Below, piece by piece: positions 26,758 through 35,043 of a stretch of 64,000 bases of DNA. This DNA comes from Allonocardiopsis opalescens (lineage in GTDB: Bacteria > Actinomycetota > Actinomycetes > Streptosporangiales > Streptosporangiaceae), in NCBI RefSeq assembly GCF_003002095.1, contig NZ_PVZC01000010.1, forward strand, positions 1 to 64,000, given 5' to 3'. Every line of letters starts with the position of its first letter. Position 1 is the stretch's first letter. The notes under the pieces were generated by a model that saw nothing but the letters and a program-made list of their open reading frames with translations, was not told the DNA's origin and ran no database searches. A program made the position numbers and the translations under genes.

Positions 26758-27858
26758 GTGACCGAGACCCTGCTGTGCATCGGCACCCGCAAGGGGCTGT
26801 TCGTCGCCCGCAGCGCCGACCGCGTCCACTGGGACCTGTCGACCCCCCACTTCACCAACCGCTTCGCCGACACCGCCGTGGGCGCGGTGGGCATCGACAC
26901 CCGCCAGGGCCGGGTGCGGGTGCTGGTGGGCGCCGACAGCGCGCACTGGGGGCCGTCGGTGTTCCACACCGACGACTACGGCGCCACCTGGGAGGAGGCG
27001 ACCGAGCAGCCGGTGCGCTTCCCGCCCGACGCCCAGGCGTCGGTGGAGCGGGTGTGGCAGATCGCCCCGGCCGGCCCCGAGGCGCCCGGCGTGGTCTACG
27101 CGGGCGCCGAACCGGCGTCGCTGTGGCGCTCGGCCGACGGCGGCGTCACCTTCTCCCTGGTGGAGGGCCTGTGGAACCATCCGCACCGCCCCACCTGGAT
27201 GCCCGGCGGCGGCGGGCTGTGCCTGCACACCATCCTCACCGACGCACGCGACCCCGACCGCCTCATCGTGGCGATCTCCACCGGCGGGGTGTACCGCAGC
27301 GACGACGGCGGGGCGAGCTGGGCGCCGTCCAACACCGGTATCGCCGCGGAGTTCATCCCCGGCGAGGCCCCCGAGTACGGCCAGTGCGTGCACAAGGTGG
27401 CCCGCGACGGCGCCGACCCCGACCGCCTGTACCTGCAGAACCACGGCGGGGTGTACCGCAGCGACGACGCCGGCGACACCTGGGTGTCCATCGCCGCGGG
27501 CCTGCCCTCGGACTTCGGCTTCGCGATGGCCGCCCACCCCCGCACCGGCGGCACGGCCTGGGCCTTCCCGCTGAACTCCTCGGCCGACCGCGTCCCGGCC
27601 AACCACCGCTGCCACGTCTACCGCACCCGCGACGCCGGGGTGAGCTGGCAGGAGCTGGGGGAGGGGCTGCCGGAGTCGGCCCACCACGGCACGGTGCTGC
27701 GCGACGCGCTGTGCGTGGACGGCGGCGAACCGGTGGGGGTGTACTTCGGCAACCGCAACGGCGAGGTCTACGCCAGCACCGACGAGGGCGACACCTGGGT
27801 GCAGGTCGGCGCGCACCTGCCCGACATCCTGTGCGTGCGCGCCGCCACCCTGGACTGA
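26758..27858 (+). CDS. BNR/Asp-box repeat beta-propeller protein
   Basis: The 366-residue protein has four or more Asp-box repeats of the S-x-D-x-G-x-T-W type: 'HTDDYGATW', 'RSADGGVTF', 'RSDDGGASW', 'RSDDAGDTW', 'RTRDAGVSW', 'STDEGDTW'. This makes a sialidase/VPS10-like propeller. There is no signal peptide and the catalytic residues of a sialidase are not evident, so 'glycosyl hydrolase' is only a fold label. GTG 26758 follows GAGGTGA by 7 nt. It ends at a strong bidirectional terminator. Confidence 0.85.
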   Translation: MTETLLCIGTRKGLFVARSADRVHWDLSTPHFTNRFADTAVGAVGIDTRQGRVRVLVGADSAHWGPSVFHTDDYGATWEEATEQPVRFPPDAQASVERVWQIAPAGPEAPGVVYAGAEPASLWRSADGGVTFSLVEGLWNHPHRPTWMPGGGGLCLHTILTDARDPDRLIVAISTGGVYRSDDGGASWAPSNTGIAAEFIPGEAPEYGQCVHKVARDGADPDRLYLQNHGGVYRSDDAGDTWVSIAAGLPSDFGFAMAAHPRTGGTAWAFPLNSSADRVPANHRCHVYRTRDAGVSWQELGEGLPESAHHGTVLRDALCVDGGEPVGVYFGNRNGEVYASTDEGDTWVQVGAHLPDILCVRAATLD

Positions 27859-27866
27859 GCGGCACC

Positions 27867-27900
27867 GCCCGTGCGCGAGGGGCGGCCCCCGCGCACGGGC
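27867..27900. terminator. Bidirectional stem-loop terminator
   Basis: Perfect 11-bp arms at 27867-27877 and 27890-27900. The loop itself pairs GGGG with CCCC, giving a stem of about 15 bp with one bulged A. It lies between the convergent BNR and erm-like genes and probably serves both. Confidence 0.85.
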
Positions 27901-27916
27901 GCCCGGCCCGCCGCGC

Positions 27917-28738
27917 TCAGCCCCGGTCCAGCCGGCGCGGCAGCGCCGGCCAGGGGGTCCCCTCGCGGCTGGCGGCGCGCGCCAGGGCCCGCCACTGCGC
28001 CACGGTCAGCTCGCCCGCCGGGGTGGCGGGGGCCGCTCCGGCCCCGGCCAGCAGCCGGTGGGTGTCGCGGCGCGCCACGAAGGCCCCCAGCACCGCCCGG
28101 GCCGGGGCGGCGGGGGTGGCGTAGGCGGCCTCCAGCAGCGCGTAGGCGCCGCGCACCGCCCCGGCCCCCATGTCGGCGCGGCGCCGCACCACCAGGTGGG
28201 CGGCGTCCACCGAGGGGGCGGGGGCGAAGCGGTCGGCCGGCACCCTGGCCCGCACGCACAGCTCGAAGCGCGCCGCCCACCAGGCGGTCTCCAGGTCGCG
28301 CGGCACCGGACGGGTGATGCGGCGGGCCAGCCCCCATTCGACGATGAGGTCGGCGCCCGACAGGCGGGTGCCGGGCGGCCCCAGCAGCCGGCGCAGCAGC
28401 GCGGTGCTCACCGCGAACGGGATGGAGGCGACGACCTGGAAGGGGCGCCGGGGGAGCGGCACGGTGCGCAGGTCGTCGTGGACCACCCGCACCCGCTCAT
28501 GGGCGCCGAAGCGGCGCGCCAGCCGCCGGGCGAAGGCGGGGTTGCGCTCCACGGCCAGCACCCGCGCCCCGGTATCGGCCAGCGGCGCGGTCACCGCGCC
28601 CGCCCCGGCGCCCAGGTCCAGCACCAGGTCGCCGCTGCCCGGCGCGGCCGAGCGCACCAGCGCCGCCGCCACCGCCCGCGACTGCAGGAAGTGCGTCCCG
28701 GCCGCCGACGCGGGCAGCCCCCGTCCGCGTCGGGTCAT
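27917..28738 (-). CDS. erm: Erm-type 23S rRNA (adenine-N6)-methyltransferase
   Basis: The 273-residue protein is a KsgA/Erm-fold SAM methyltransferase. It has motif I 'DLGAGAGAVT' (41-50), an acid at the end of strand 2 ('AVERN', about 62-66), 'HDDL' and motif IV 'SIPFAVST' (105-112). Erm enzymes use this S-I-P-F form, whereas KsgA/RsmA has N-L-P-Y-N. The expected role is methylation of 23S A2058, giving macrolide-lincosamide-streptogramin resistance. An in-frame TGA lies two codons upstream, so ATG 28738 is the first usable start. There is no ribosome-binding site; two tiny frames overlap in series just upstream (see leader). Resistance itself is inferred. Confidence 0.85.
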   Translation of the reverse strand: MTRRGRGLPASAAGTHFLQSRAVAAALVRSAAPGSGDLVLDLGAGAGAVTAPLADTGARVLAVERNPAFARRLARRFGAHERVRVVHDDLRTVPLPRRPFQVVASIPFAVSTALLRRLLGPPGTRLSGADLIVEWGLARRITRPVPRDLETAWWAARFELCVRARVPADRFAPAPSVDAAHLVVRRRADMGAGAVRGAYALLEAAYATPAAPARAVLGAFVARRDTHRLLAGAGAAPATPAGELTVAQWRALARAASREGTPWPALPRRLDRG

Positions 28739-28781
28739 ACGTCATCACGATCGGTCATGATCTTCGAGTCCCCATGGGCAT
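28735..28781 (-). promoter_or_regulatory. Possible erm leader: two chained mini-ORFs
   Basis: Mini-ORF 1 (28781-28755) reads MPMGTRRS-stop. Its TGA overlaps the ATG of mini-ORF 2 (28758-28735), which reads MTDRDDV-stop. The TGA of that overlaps the erm ATG at 28738. Both junctions are ATGA. The erm start lacks a ribosome-binding site, so translation may depend on this chain. An imperfect inverted repeat (28744-28761) lies inside. Chance cannot be excluded. Confidence 0.45.
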
Positions 28782-29205
28782 GCGGCCGCACGGCGCAAGC
28801 GCGCCGGGCCGCGTCAGGTGTCGGTGGACGACGAATCGCGCCCCACCCGAGCGGGTGGGGCGCGATGAGCGGAGCCGGGCGCGCCGGGGACGCGAGGGGG
28901 GCGGCGCCGGGCGCCGGAGCAGGTGGTGGCTCCGGGCGGATCAGGCGCCGGCCCGACCCTGGTCACCGCACGGCGTCAGGGCCGGCGGCTCCGCTCAGGA
29001 ACGGGGACGGTAGGCGGCCATGCTGTACTGGCCGCTCGCGAATATGCCCATGGCCCACACGGTAGCCCAGCGCCGCGAACGCGGCGACCGGTTTTCCGCC
29101 GCGGGCCGGCGCGGCCAGCGGGGACCGCGCCGAGTGGGCGCACGGCCCCCGCGCAGCAGGCCCGCGCCCACGTCCCGCGCCGGCGAGCGCCTAGTGTGAC
29201 GGGCC
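28739..29205. other. Divergent gap, 467 nt
   Basis: It holds the erm leader, the hairpin at 28835-28866, and TAGTGT at 29192-29197 eight nt before the HD-protein ATG (leaderless promoter). Between 28867 and 29190 I see nothing certain. Confidence 0.5.
28835..28866. terminator. 15-bp perfect hairpin upstream of erm
   Basis: Arms 28835-28849 and 28852-28866 are perfect complements around a 2-nt centre. There is no T-run. It lies about 100 nt before the erm start on the minus strand, so it could be an attenuator in the erm leader or simply an upstream insulating terminator. Confidence 0.6.
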
Positions 29206-29805
29206 ATGCGCATCCCCACTGACGGCGAGATCCGCGCCCTGCACGAGCGGCACGCCCCCACCCGGGCGGCCTTCGACCTCGTCCACACGCACTGCCGGAT
29301 CGTGTGCGCGGTGGCCGAGCAGCTGATGGGGCGCGGCGCCGCCCCGGGGGTGGACGCCGCACTGGTGCGGGCCGGGTGCCTGCTGCACGACATCGGCGTC
29401 TACCGGCTCTATGACGCCTCGGGCGCGCTCGACCGCGCCCGCTACGTGCGCCACGGCCTGCTGGGGCACGAGCTGCTGCGCGGCGAGGGCCTGCCGGAGG
29501 CGCTGTGCCGGTTCTGCTCGTGCCACACCGGCATGGGGCTGAGCGCCGAGGACGTGCGCAGGCAGCGGCTGCCGATCCCGGTGGGGGACTACCTGCCGCG
29601 CACGGCCGAGGAGGAGCTGGTGATGTACGCCGACACGTTCCACAGCAAGGCCGATCCGCCGGTGTTCGTCAGCGCCGCCGCCTACGCCGCCTCGGTGGCG
29701 CGCTTCGGCGCGGACAAGGCGGCCCGCTTCGCCGCGCTGCGGAAGCGGTTCGGCGAACCCGACCTGGACGCGCTCAGCGCCGTCTTCGGGCATGCGGCCG
29801 AGTAG
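29206..29805 (+). CDS. HD-domain phosphohydrolase-like protein
   Basis: The 199-residue protein has the HD metal-binding pattern: His in 'LVHTHCRIV' (about 26-34), 'GCLLHDIGVYRL' with the HD pair (about 63-64), 'RHGLLGHEL' (about 84-92), and a later His in 'CSCHTGMGL'. HD proteins hydrolyse phosphoesters of nucleotides or related compounds. The N-terminal start and length fit small actinobacterial members. There is no ribosome-binding site; TAGTGT lies 8 nt upstream, so the transcript is probably leaderless. Substrate unknown. Confidence 0.85.
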   Translation: MRIPTDGEIRALHERHAPTRAAFDLVHTHCRIVCAVAEQLMGRGAAPGVDAALVRAGCLLHDIGVYRLYDASGALDRARYVRHGLLGHELLRGEGLPEALCRFCSCHTGMGLSAEDVRRQRLPIPVGDYLPRTAEEELVMYADTFHSKADPPVFVSAAAYAASVARFGADKAARFAALRKRFGEPDLDALSAVFGHAAE

Positions 29806-29822
29806 ACCCTCGGACGCGATTC

Positions 29823-29890
29823 GTCAATCAATGTTGACGATCATGGGCTTGGGAACGTAGCCTGATCACGCAGGTCAACGTAGATTGACC
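29823..29890 (+). promoter_or_regulatory. Promoter with two matching inverted-repeat operators
   Basis: GTCAA-N6-TTGAC (29823-29838) and GGTCAA-N6-TTGACC (29873-29890) share arms and spacer length; their centres are 51 bp apart. The first overlaps a TTGACG box (29834-29839), which with TAGCCT (29858-29863) makes a promoter of 18-nt spacing. The second lies just before ATG 29893. The small HTH protein downstream is the probable ligand. Confidence 0.65.
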
Positions 29891-29892
29891 CT

Positions 29893-30117
29893 ATGGAGAT
29901 CGAGGAGCTCATGGCACTGACCCGCACGGCCGGCGGCGACGACCCCTTCGACGCGCTGCGCGCCGCCGTGGAACTGCGCCGCGAGGTCGAGCGGCTGGAG
30001 GCCGTCAACGTGCGCCGCGCCCGCATGCTGGGCGCCTCCTGGAACGAGATCGCGGTGTTCCTGGGCGTCAGCAAGCAGGCCGTCCACAAGAAGTACGGCG
30101 GCCGCAAGAACGGCTGA
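29893..30117 (+). CDS. Small helix-turn-helix DNA-binding protein
   Basis: The 74-residue protein is almost only a DNA-binding unit: an N-terminal helix ('LRAAVELRREVERLEAVNV') and a helix-turn-helix 'RMLGASWNEIAVFLGVSKQA' (about 44-63) followed by a basic tail 'VHKKYGGRKNG'. This is a common small actinobacterial HTH/AsnC-like type. ATG 29893 sits 2 nt after the second inverted repeat. ATG 29911 has GAGGAG only 3 nt upstream and is an alternative start. Likely autoregulated through the repeats. Confidence 0.78.
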   Translation: MEIEELMALTRTAGGDDPFDALRAAVELRREVERLEAVNVRRARMLGASWNEIAVFLGVSKQAVHKKYGGRKNG

Positions 30118-30263
30118 CCCCCGCACACCGCCCTCCCGGCGACCGCGACGACCACCACCGCGACCCCAATCGCGATGACGGCCACGACGACGCCCCCACC
30201 CCCGACGGCGACCCAGCGCGCGCCCCGGCCGTGCCGGCACCGCCGATCCGCGATGATGGCCCC

Positions 30264-31499
30264 ATGAGCGACCCGCACCCCGCCCCACCGCCCCGCGGCG
30301 ACGAACCCGGGACGCTGGTCCCCGCCCCCGTGCGCACCGAACTCGGCCGCGGCGTGGGCAGCGTCCTGGTCGACCAGGCCGCGCTGGCGCGCGTACGCGA
30401 GCGCTTCGACGCCGAGCAGGCCCACACCCTGGGCCGCTACCTGGCCGCCGCGCAGTCGGCCAACACCCTGCGCGCCTACCGCGCCGACTGGGTAGCCTTC
30501 TCCGCCTGGTGCCTGCGCGAGGGCCGCACCGCGCTGCCCGCCGAGCCCGTCGACGTCGCCGTCTACCTGGCGGCCGCCGCCGACACCGCACGCCCCGACG
30601 GCACCGGCTGGGCCTTCGCCCCCGCCACCCTGGAGCGGCGCGCCGCCGCGATCGCCGCCGTGCACGCCGCCAACGGGCTGCCCGCCCCCACCCGCGCCGA
30701 CGTCGTCCGCCTCACCCTGCGCGGCATCCGCCGCTCCCGCCACGCCCGACCCCACCGCAAGCGCCCCGTCCTGCTGCACACCCTCCAGGCGCTGCTGGCG
30801 GTGCGCCCCGAACCGGGCTGGCCCGGCGGGGTCGCCCGCGCCCGCGACACCCTGCTGCTGCTGGCCGGCTTCGCCGGGGCGCTGCGCCGCAGCGAACTGG
30901 CCGCCCTCACCTTCGACGACATCGAACTCCACCACGACCACCGCACCGGCGACCCCCTCCTGATCGCCCGCCTGCGCACCACCAAGACCGACCCCGACGG
31001 CCGCCACGCCCAGCAGGTCGCCCTGCCCGCCGCCTCCCGCCCCGCCACCTGCCCGGTGTGCGCCTACGCCGCCTGGGCCCGCCTGCTGGAGATCCACCGC
31101 GACCGCGGCACCCCGGGCCTGCGCGCCCACCTGGCCCAGGTCGGCCCCGACCCCGCCGTGCACCGCTGCCACGCCTTCACCGGCACACCGCTGGCCGACC
31201 GAACCAGCCGCCCGCTGCTGCCGGCCGTGGACCGCCACGGCCGCCCCGCCCCCCGCGCCATGTCGGGGCGGGCAGTGGCCGACCTGGTCAAACGCTACGC
31301 CCACCGCGCCGGCCTGGACCCCGACCTGTTCGGCGGCCACAGCCTGCGCGCCGGCTTCGCCACCCAGGCCGCCCTCGGCGGCGCCGGCGACCGCGAGATC
31401 ATGCGCCAGGGCCGCTGGACCAACCCCCGCACCGTCCACGGCTACATCCGCACCGCCGACCCCCTCGACGACAACGCCGTCACCCGACTCGGCCTGTGA
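30264..31499 (+). CDS. Tyrosine recombinase/integrase-family protein
   Basis: The 411-residue protein has an N-terminal SAM-like core-binding domain ('AAQSANTLRAYRADWVAF', about 66-83) and a catalytic domain with Arg in 'GALRRSELAAL', Lys in 'RTTKTDPDG', His-x-x-Arg in 'GHSLRAGFAT', a Trp in 'RQGRWTNP' and Tyr in 'VHGYIRTAD'. All catalytic residues are present. There are no attachment sites, excisionase or phage genes nearby. ATG 30264 has GATGAT 6 nt upstream (leaderless); GTG 30231 is less likely. It may be a stand-alone chromosomal recombinase or the relic of an integrated element. Confidence 0.85.
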   Translation: MSDPHPAPPPRGDEPGTLVPAPVRTELGRGVGSVLVDQAALARVRERFDAEQAHTLGRYLAAAQSANTLRAYRADWVAFSAWCLREGRTALPAEPVDVAVYLAAAADTARPDGTGWAFAPATLERRAAAIAAVHAANGLPAPTRADVVRLTLRGIRRSRHARPHRKRPVLLHTLQALLAVRPEPGWPGGVARARDTLLLLAGFAGALRRSELAALTFDDIELHHDHRTGDPLLIARLRTTKTDPDGRHAQQVALPAASRPATCPVCAYAAWARLLEIHRDRGTPGLRAHLAQVGPDPAVHRCHAFTGTPLADRTSRPLLPAVDRHGRPAPRAMSGRAVADLVKRYAHRAGLDPDLFGGHSLRAGFATQAALGGAGDREIMRQGRWTNPRTVHGYIRTADPLDDNAVTRLGL

Positions 31500-31550
31500 C
31501 CACCCCACCGTGCCACCCACACCCACCAGCGCGTCACTAGGCTGGAACCC

Positions 31551-31988
31551 GTGACCACACCGCACCTGCCCGACCCCGCACCGCCCGACCCCGACATGGT
31601 CGAACTGGCCACCCGCGTCTTCCAGGCCGCCCGCGCCGGCGACACCGCCACCGTGGCCGCCTACGTCGACGCCGGCCTCCCGGCGAACCTCGCCAACGAC
31701 CGCGGTGACACCCTGGTCATGCTCGCCGCCTACCACGGCCGCCCCGCCACCGTCGCCGCCCTGCTGGAGCGCGGCGCCGACCCCGACCGCCCCAACGACC
31801 GCGGCCAGACCCCACTGGCGGGCGCGGTGTTCAAAGGCGAGACGGCCGTGGTGCGCACCCTGCTCGACCACGGCGCCGACCCCCACACCGGGCACCCCAC
31901 CGCCGCCGAGGCCGCCCGCATGTTCGGCAAGACCGAACTGCTGGAGGACTTCGGCCCCGCCCCCGACCACCCGGGAGGCCCGAAGTGA
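31551..31988 (+). CDS. Ankyrin-repeat protein
   Basis: The 145-residue protein holds three to four ankyrin units: 'RGDTLVMLAAYHGRPATVAA' (about 52-71) with 'LLERGADPDRPNDRG', 'QTPLAGAVFKGETAVVRTLL' (about 87-106) with 'DHGADPHTG', and flanking partial repeats. It is soluble and likely a protein-binding partner. GTG 31551 is 7 nt after TAGGCT (leaderless). Its stop overlaps the GTG of the next gene by 4 nt, so the two products probably work together. Confidence 0.88.
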   Translation: MTTPHLPDPAPPDPDMVELATRVFQAARAGDTATVAAYVDAGLPANLANDRGDTLVMLAAYHGRPATVAALLERGADPDRPNDRGQTPLAGAVFKGETAVVRTLLDHGADPHTGHPTAAEAARMFGKTELLEDFGPAPDHPGGPK

Positions 31989-32923
31989 GCCCCAGCGACC
32001 TCCCCGACTTCCGCCACGCCCCCGTCATCGACCCCGAGGTGCCCGCCGACGACCAGACCCTGCTCACCCTGCACCCCCAGCTGCTGACCCCGGCCACCTA
32101 TCCGGCCCCCGCCAAGCGCAAGGCCCACTGGGAGTTCCCATTCCTGGACTGGCTGCGGCGCCGCGCCATCGTCCTGTCCATCTTCGCGGTGCTGTTCCTG
32201 TTCCTGGGCGCCCGCTTCATCGCCCGCTACATCGGCATCGTCCTGGGGGTGGCGGTCCTGGCGGCCAGCGTCGCCACCCTGGCCACCGCGCGCCGCCGCG
32301 GCGAGACCAAGCCCGAGCGCGCCGCCCGCCTGCACCACGGCCGCTACATCCTGCCCACCGCCGACCTCGACGAGCAGGCCCAGGAGCTGCTGGCGCGCGC
32401 CCGCCACGCCGCCGACCGCGTCGTACAGGCCCGGGTGGTACGCGACGGCTGGCTGGACCCCGTCGACAACGCCGTCACCCTGCCCGCCCAGATCTGGGAG
32501 ATCGCCGCCACCCTGCGCACCCACACCGAGCTGCGCGCCCGCCACTCCACCATGGTCCGCACCAAGCTCGGCAAGGAGGGCCGCCAGCTGCTCAAGGAGC
32601 AGGCCAAGGCGCTCAGCCGCGCCGAGACCTCCGTGGAGGCCCGGGTGCGCGCCCTGGAGGGCTACGCCGCCCGGGTGGAGGCCGCCCAGGCCCGCTACCA
32701 CGAGTGGAAGCAGCTGCAGACCCTCATCAACGACCGCCAGACCTACCTGGACCTGGAGGCCGAGACCGCCCGCGACGAGCACGGCACCGCGCAGCTGACC
32801 GAGCTCACCGAGCAGGCCTCCACCGTCGAGGAGGCCTTCCGCGCCCGGTTGGCCGAGGCGCTGGACGCCGGCAAGCAGCTCCCGCCGCCCGCCGACGACA
32901 CCCCCCGCCCACCCCCCGCCTGA
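31985..32923 (+). CDS. Membrane protein with C-terminal coiled coil, unknown function
   Basis: The 312-residue product has a soluble N-terminus, two adjacent transmembrane segments (about 59-75 and 79-99, the second 'YIGIVLGVAVLAASVATLAT'), and then a long helical, charged region likely to form coiled coils ('KEGRQLLKEQAKALSRAETS', 'ARVEAAQARYHEWKQLQTLI'). It overlaps the ankyrin gene (GTGA) and has GGGAGG upstream. No family recognised. An ankyrin protein docking to a membrane-anchored coiled coil is a reasonable model, not shown by sequence. Confidence 0.72.
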   Translation: MSPSDLPDFRHAPVIDPEVPADDQTLLTLHPQLLTPATYPAPAKRKAHWEFPFLDWLRRRAIVLSIFAVLFLFLGARFIARYIGIVLGVAVLAASVATLATARRRGETKPERAARLHHGRYILPTADLDEQAQELLARARHAADRVVQARVVRDGWLDPVDNAVTLPAQIWEIAATLRTHTELRARHSTMVRTKLGKEGRQLLKEQAKALSRAETSVEARVRALEGYAARVEAAQARYHEWKQLQTLINDRQTYLDLEAETARDEHGTAQLTELTEQASTVEEAFRARLAEALDAGKQLPPPADDTPRPPPA

Positions 32924-32927
32924 GGGC

Positions 32928-33425
32928 TCACCACTGCACCGGGCGCCCGTACTCCAGGTACAGGGCGCCCGGACGCCCGTCGGCCAGGGCCGCCAGGCAG
33001 GCCGCCACCCGCCGCGCCGCGGGGGCGGGCAGGTAGCGGTCGGCGGCCGCCGGATCGACCATCTCGGCCGCCACCAGCTCGTCGGGCGGCAGCCGGATCG
33101 CCTCGAAGGCGCCCGCCTCCAGCCGCCCGGTGAAGGTGAACACCAGCGCCTCGCGCCCATCGGGCGCGATCGCGGGGTCCGGGGGCAGGAAGTCCACGCA
33201 CAGCAGCCCGTCCAGCGCGGGCACGAATCCCAGCTCCTCGGCGCACTCGCGCCGCACCGCGCCCAGCGGCGACTCGCCCGCCTCGATCACCCCGCCCGGC
33301 AGCCCCCACCCGGGCCGGTAGGAGGGGCGCACCACCAGCAGCCGCCCCGCCCCGTCCAGCAGCAGGGCGCTGGCGGCGCCGCGGCGCCTGGGCAGGCTGT
33401 CGAAGAACGCCCGGTCCGCGCACAT
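32928..33425 (-). CDS. Nudix hydrolase
   Basis: The 165-residue protein carries a complete Nudix box, 'GGVIEAGESPLGAVRREC' followed by 'AEELGF' (about 44-67), with all Glu metal ligands. It hydrolyses a nucleoside-diphosphate-linked compound; substrate unknown. ATG 33425 is 6 nt after TAGGGT on the minus strand (leaderless). It is convergent with the membrane-protein gene, with only 4 nt between the stops. Confidence 0.9.
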   Translation of the reverse strand: MCADRAFFDSLPRRRGAASALLLDGAGRLLVVRPSYRPGWGLPGGVIEAGESPLGAVRRECAEELGFVPALDGLLCVDFLPPDPAIAPDGREALVFTFTGRLEAGAFEAIRLPPDELVAAEMVDPAAADRYLPAPAARRVAACLAALADGRPGALYLEYGRPVQW

Positions 33426-33533
33426 AGGCCGACCCTACGACGCGGCGGCTAGGATGAGGGGAAGAGGAACCCTCCGGGCGCGGCGGCGACCGCCGTCCGG
33501 CGGACCCCACCGCACCGGCCCCGGGAGGATCCG

Positions 33534-33689
33534 ATGGACCGCAAGAAGCGCATCATCCGCGACCCCGCCGACAACGCACGCGGCCAGCGCGGCTGCTTCG
33601 ACTCCGCGTCGGCGCCCGAACCCGCCAAGCCCGCCGACCTGCTCAAGGGGCTGCTGGGCCGGTCCCGCCGCACCCGCAGGGGCCGCTGA
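33534..33689 (+). CDS. Small basic protein, 51 residues, unknown
   Basis: ATG 33534 follows GGGAGG at 5 nt, and TAGGAT at 33450-33455 could be its -10 box. The product starts 'MDRKKRIIRDPADNARG', has one Cys, and ends in a very basic 'GLLGRSRRTRRGR'. It is Arg/Lys-rich (pI clearly basic), so nucleic-acid or membrane binding is possible. No family recognised. The gene fills the gap between the Nudix and MFS genes. Confidence 0.6.
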   Translation: MDRKKRIIRDPADNARGQRGCFDSASAPEPAKPADLLKGLLGRSRRTRRGR

Positions 33690-33715
33690 CCCTCCGCGCG
33701 CCACCGCCCGCCCCG

Positions 33716-34867
33716 TCAGGACCCCTGGCGGGGCAGGGCCACCACCAGCGCCACCGCGCCCAGCCCGGTGCCGAAGGTCGCGAAGGCCAGCCCGATGCCC
33801 AGCCCCCCGGCCAGCCCGCCCGCCAGCAGCGGCAGCACGATCTGCCCCAGCTGGTTGCCCGACATCCGCAGCGCCATCGCGGTGCCGCGCGCCGAGGGGG
33901 CGGCCGCGTCGGCCACCCAGGCCATCGTCAGCGGCTGACCCACCCCCAGCGCGAAGCCCGCCACCACCAGCGCGAGCGCCAGCGCCCACACCGGCAGTGG
34001 CACCGCCAGCACCCCCATCGACACCGCCGACAGCACCAGGCTGGCCACCAGCACCGCGTGCCGGCCCTTCCACCGCACCAGCGCCCCCATGATCGCCCGC
34101 GAGGCCATCGACGCCAGGCTGCGCGCCGCGATCAGCAGCCCCACCACCGGCGGCGCGATGCCGCGCTGCTCGCCCAGCGCCGGCAGGTACACCGTGATCA
34201 GGTCGATCGCGGCCAGCACCGCGGTGCTGGCCAGCATCGCCGGCACCACCCCCGGCGCCCGCAGCACCTCGCTCACCCCGTCGCCGCCGCCGGCCGCGCG
34301 CCGCCGCGGCGCGCCACCGCCCGGCGGGCGCACCGACGCCGCCACCAGCGTCGCCGCCAGCGCCGCCACGGCCGTGCCGGTGAAGGCCGCCGAGGTCAGC
34401 GAGGGCGGCGCCGAGGCCGCCAGCCCCGACAGCGCCAGCGGCCCCAGCAGCTGCCCCGCCGACGCCGCCAGCGTGAAGAACCCGAACCTGCTGTCATAGG
34501 CCACCGCGGGGGAGTGGTTGGCGATCACCGCCTGCGCCGCCACCATCGCCAGGATCAGCCCGACACCGCTCACCGCCGAGCACACGATGATCGACACCAC
34601 GTCGCGGGCGAACACCAGCCCCGCACCCGACACCGCCACCAGCGCGCTGCCCGCCGTCAGCACCGGCCACTCCGCGCGCCGGTCCACCCACCGGCCCACC
34701 GGCACCGCGATCAGCAGCGGGATCAGCGAGAACGACGCGCTGAACACCCCCAGCCACCCCGGCGAGAGCCCCAGCTCGATCGCACGGTAGGAGGTGACCG
34801 GCCGCATCGTGAACAGCGCCCCGTGGAACAGCACACCGTGCAGCAGCACGCGGTGAAACCACGACAC
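33716..34867 (-). CDS. MFS transporter
   Basis: The 383-residue protein has about 12 transmembrane helices. It has the loop 2-3 motif 'GRWVDRRAEWPVL' (motif A-like) and the matching half motif 'RWKGRHAVLV' in the second half, with 'TMAWVADAAAPSARGTAMAL' near helix 10-11. The most likely role is drug or metabolite efflux. GTG 34867 is chosen because GGGGAG lies 8 nt upstream; the open frame continues 28 codons further without coding character. Substrate unknown. Confidence 0.85.
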   Translation of the reverse strand: MSWFHRVLLHGVLFHGALFTMRPVTSYRAIELGLSPGWLGVFSASFSLIPLLIAVPVGRWVDRRAEWPVLTAGSALVAVSGAGLVFARDVVSIIVCSAVSGVGLILAMVAAQAVIANHSPAVAYDSRFGFFTLAASAGQLLGPLALSGLAASAPPSLTSAAFTGTAVAALAATLVAASVRPPGGGAPRRRAAGGGDGVSEVLRAPGVVPAMLASTAVLAAIDLITVYLPALGEQRGIAPPVVGLLIAARSLASMASRAIMGALVRWKGRHAVLVASLVLSAVSMGVLAVPLPVWALALALVVAGFALGVGQPLTMAWVADAAAPSARGTAMALRMSGNQLGQIVLPLLAGGLAGGLGIGLAFATFGTGLGAVALVVALPRQGS

Positions 34868-35043
34868 GCCGACGACTCCCCGAAGCGCCCGACCCGAACC
34901 GCCCCGGCGCGCACCCGGCGACCAGCACGAACCGGTACCGGCCGGGCACACCCGGACAACATGTGCAAACTACATGCGTCACCCAGCCCGCCGATACCCC
35001 CACCGAGCGTGACAATGATCTCCAGCCGGACCGCCTCAGCGCC

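Noticed and set aside
28760-28775. T-loop-like 'TTCGAGTCC' suggesting a tRNA end
   Set aside because: No acceptor, D or anticodon arm around it; it falls in the erm leader.
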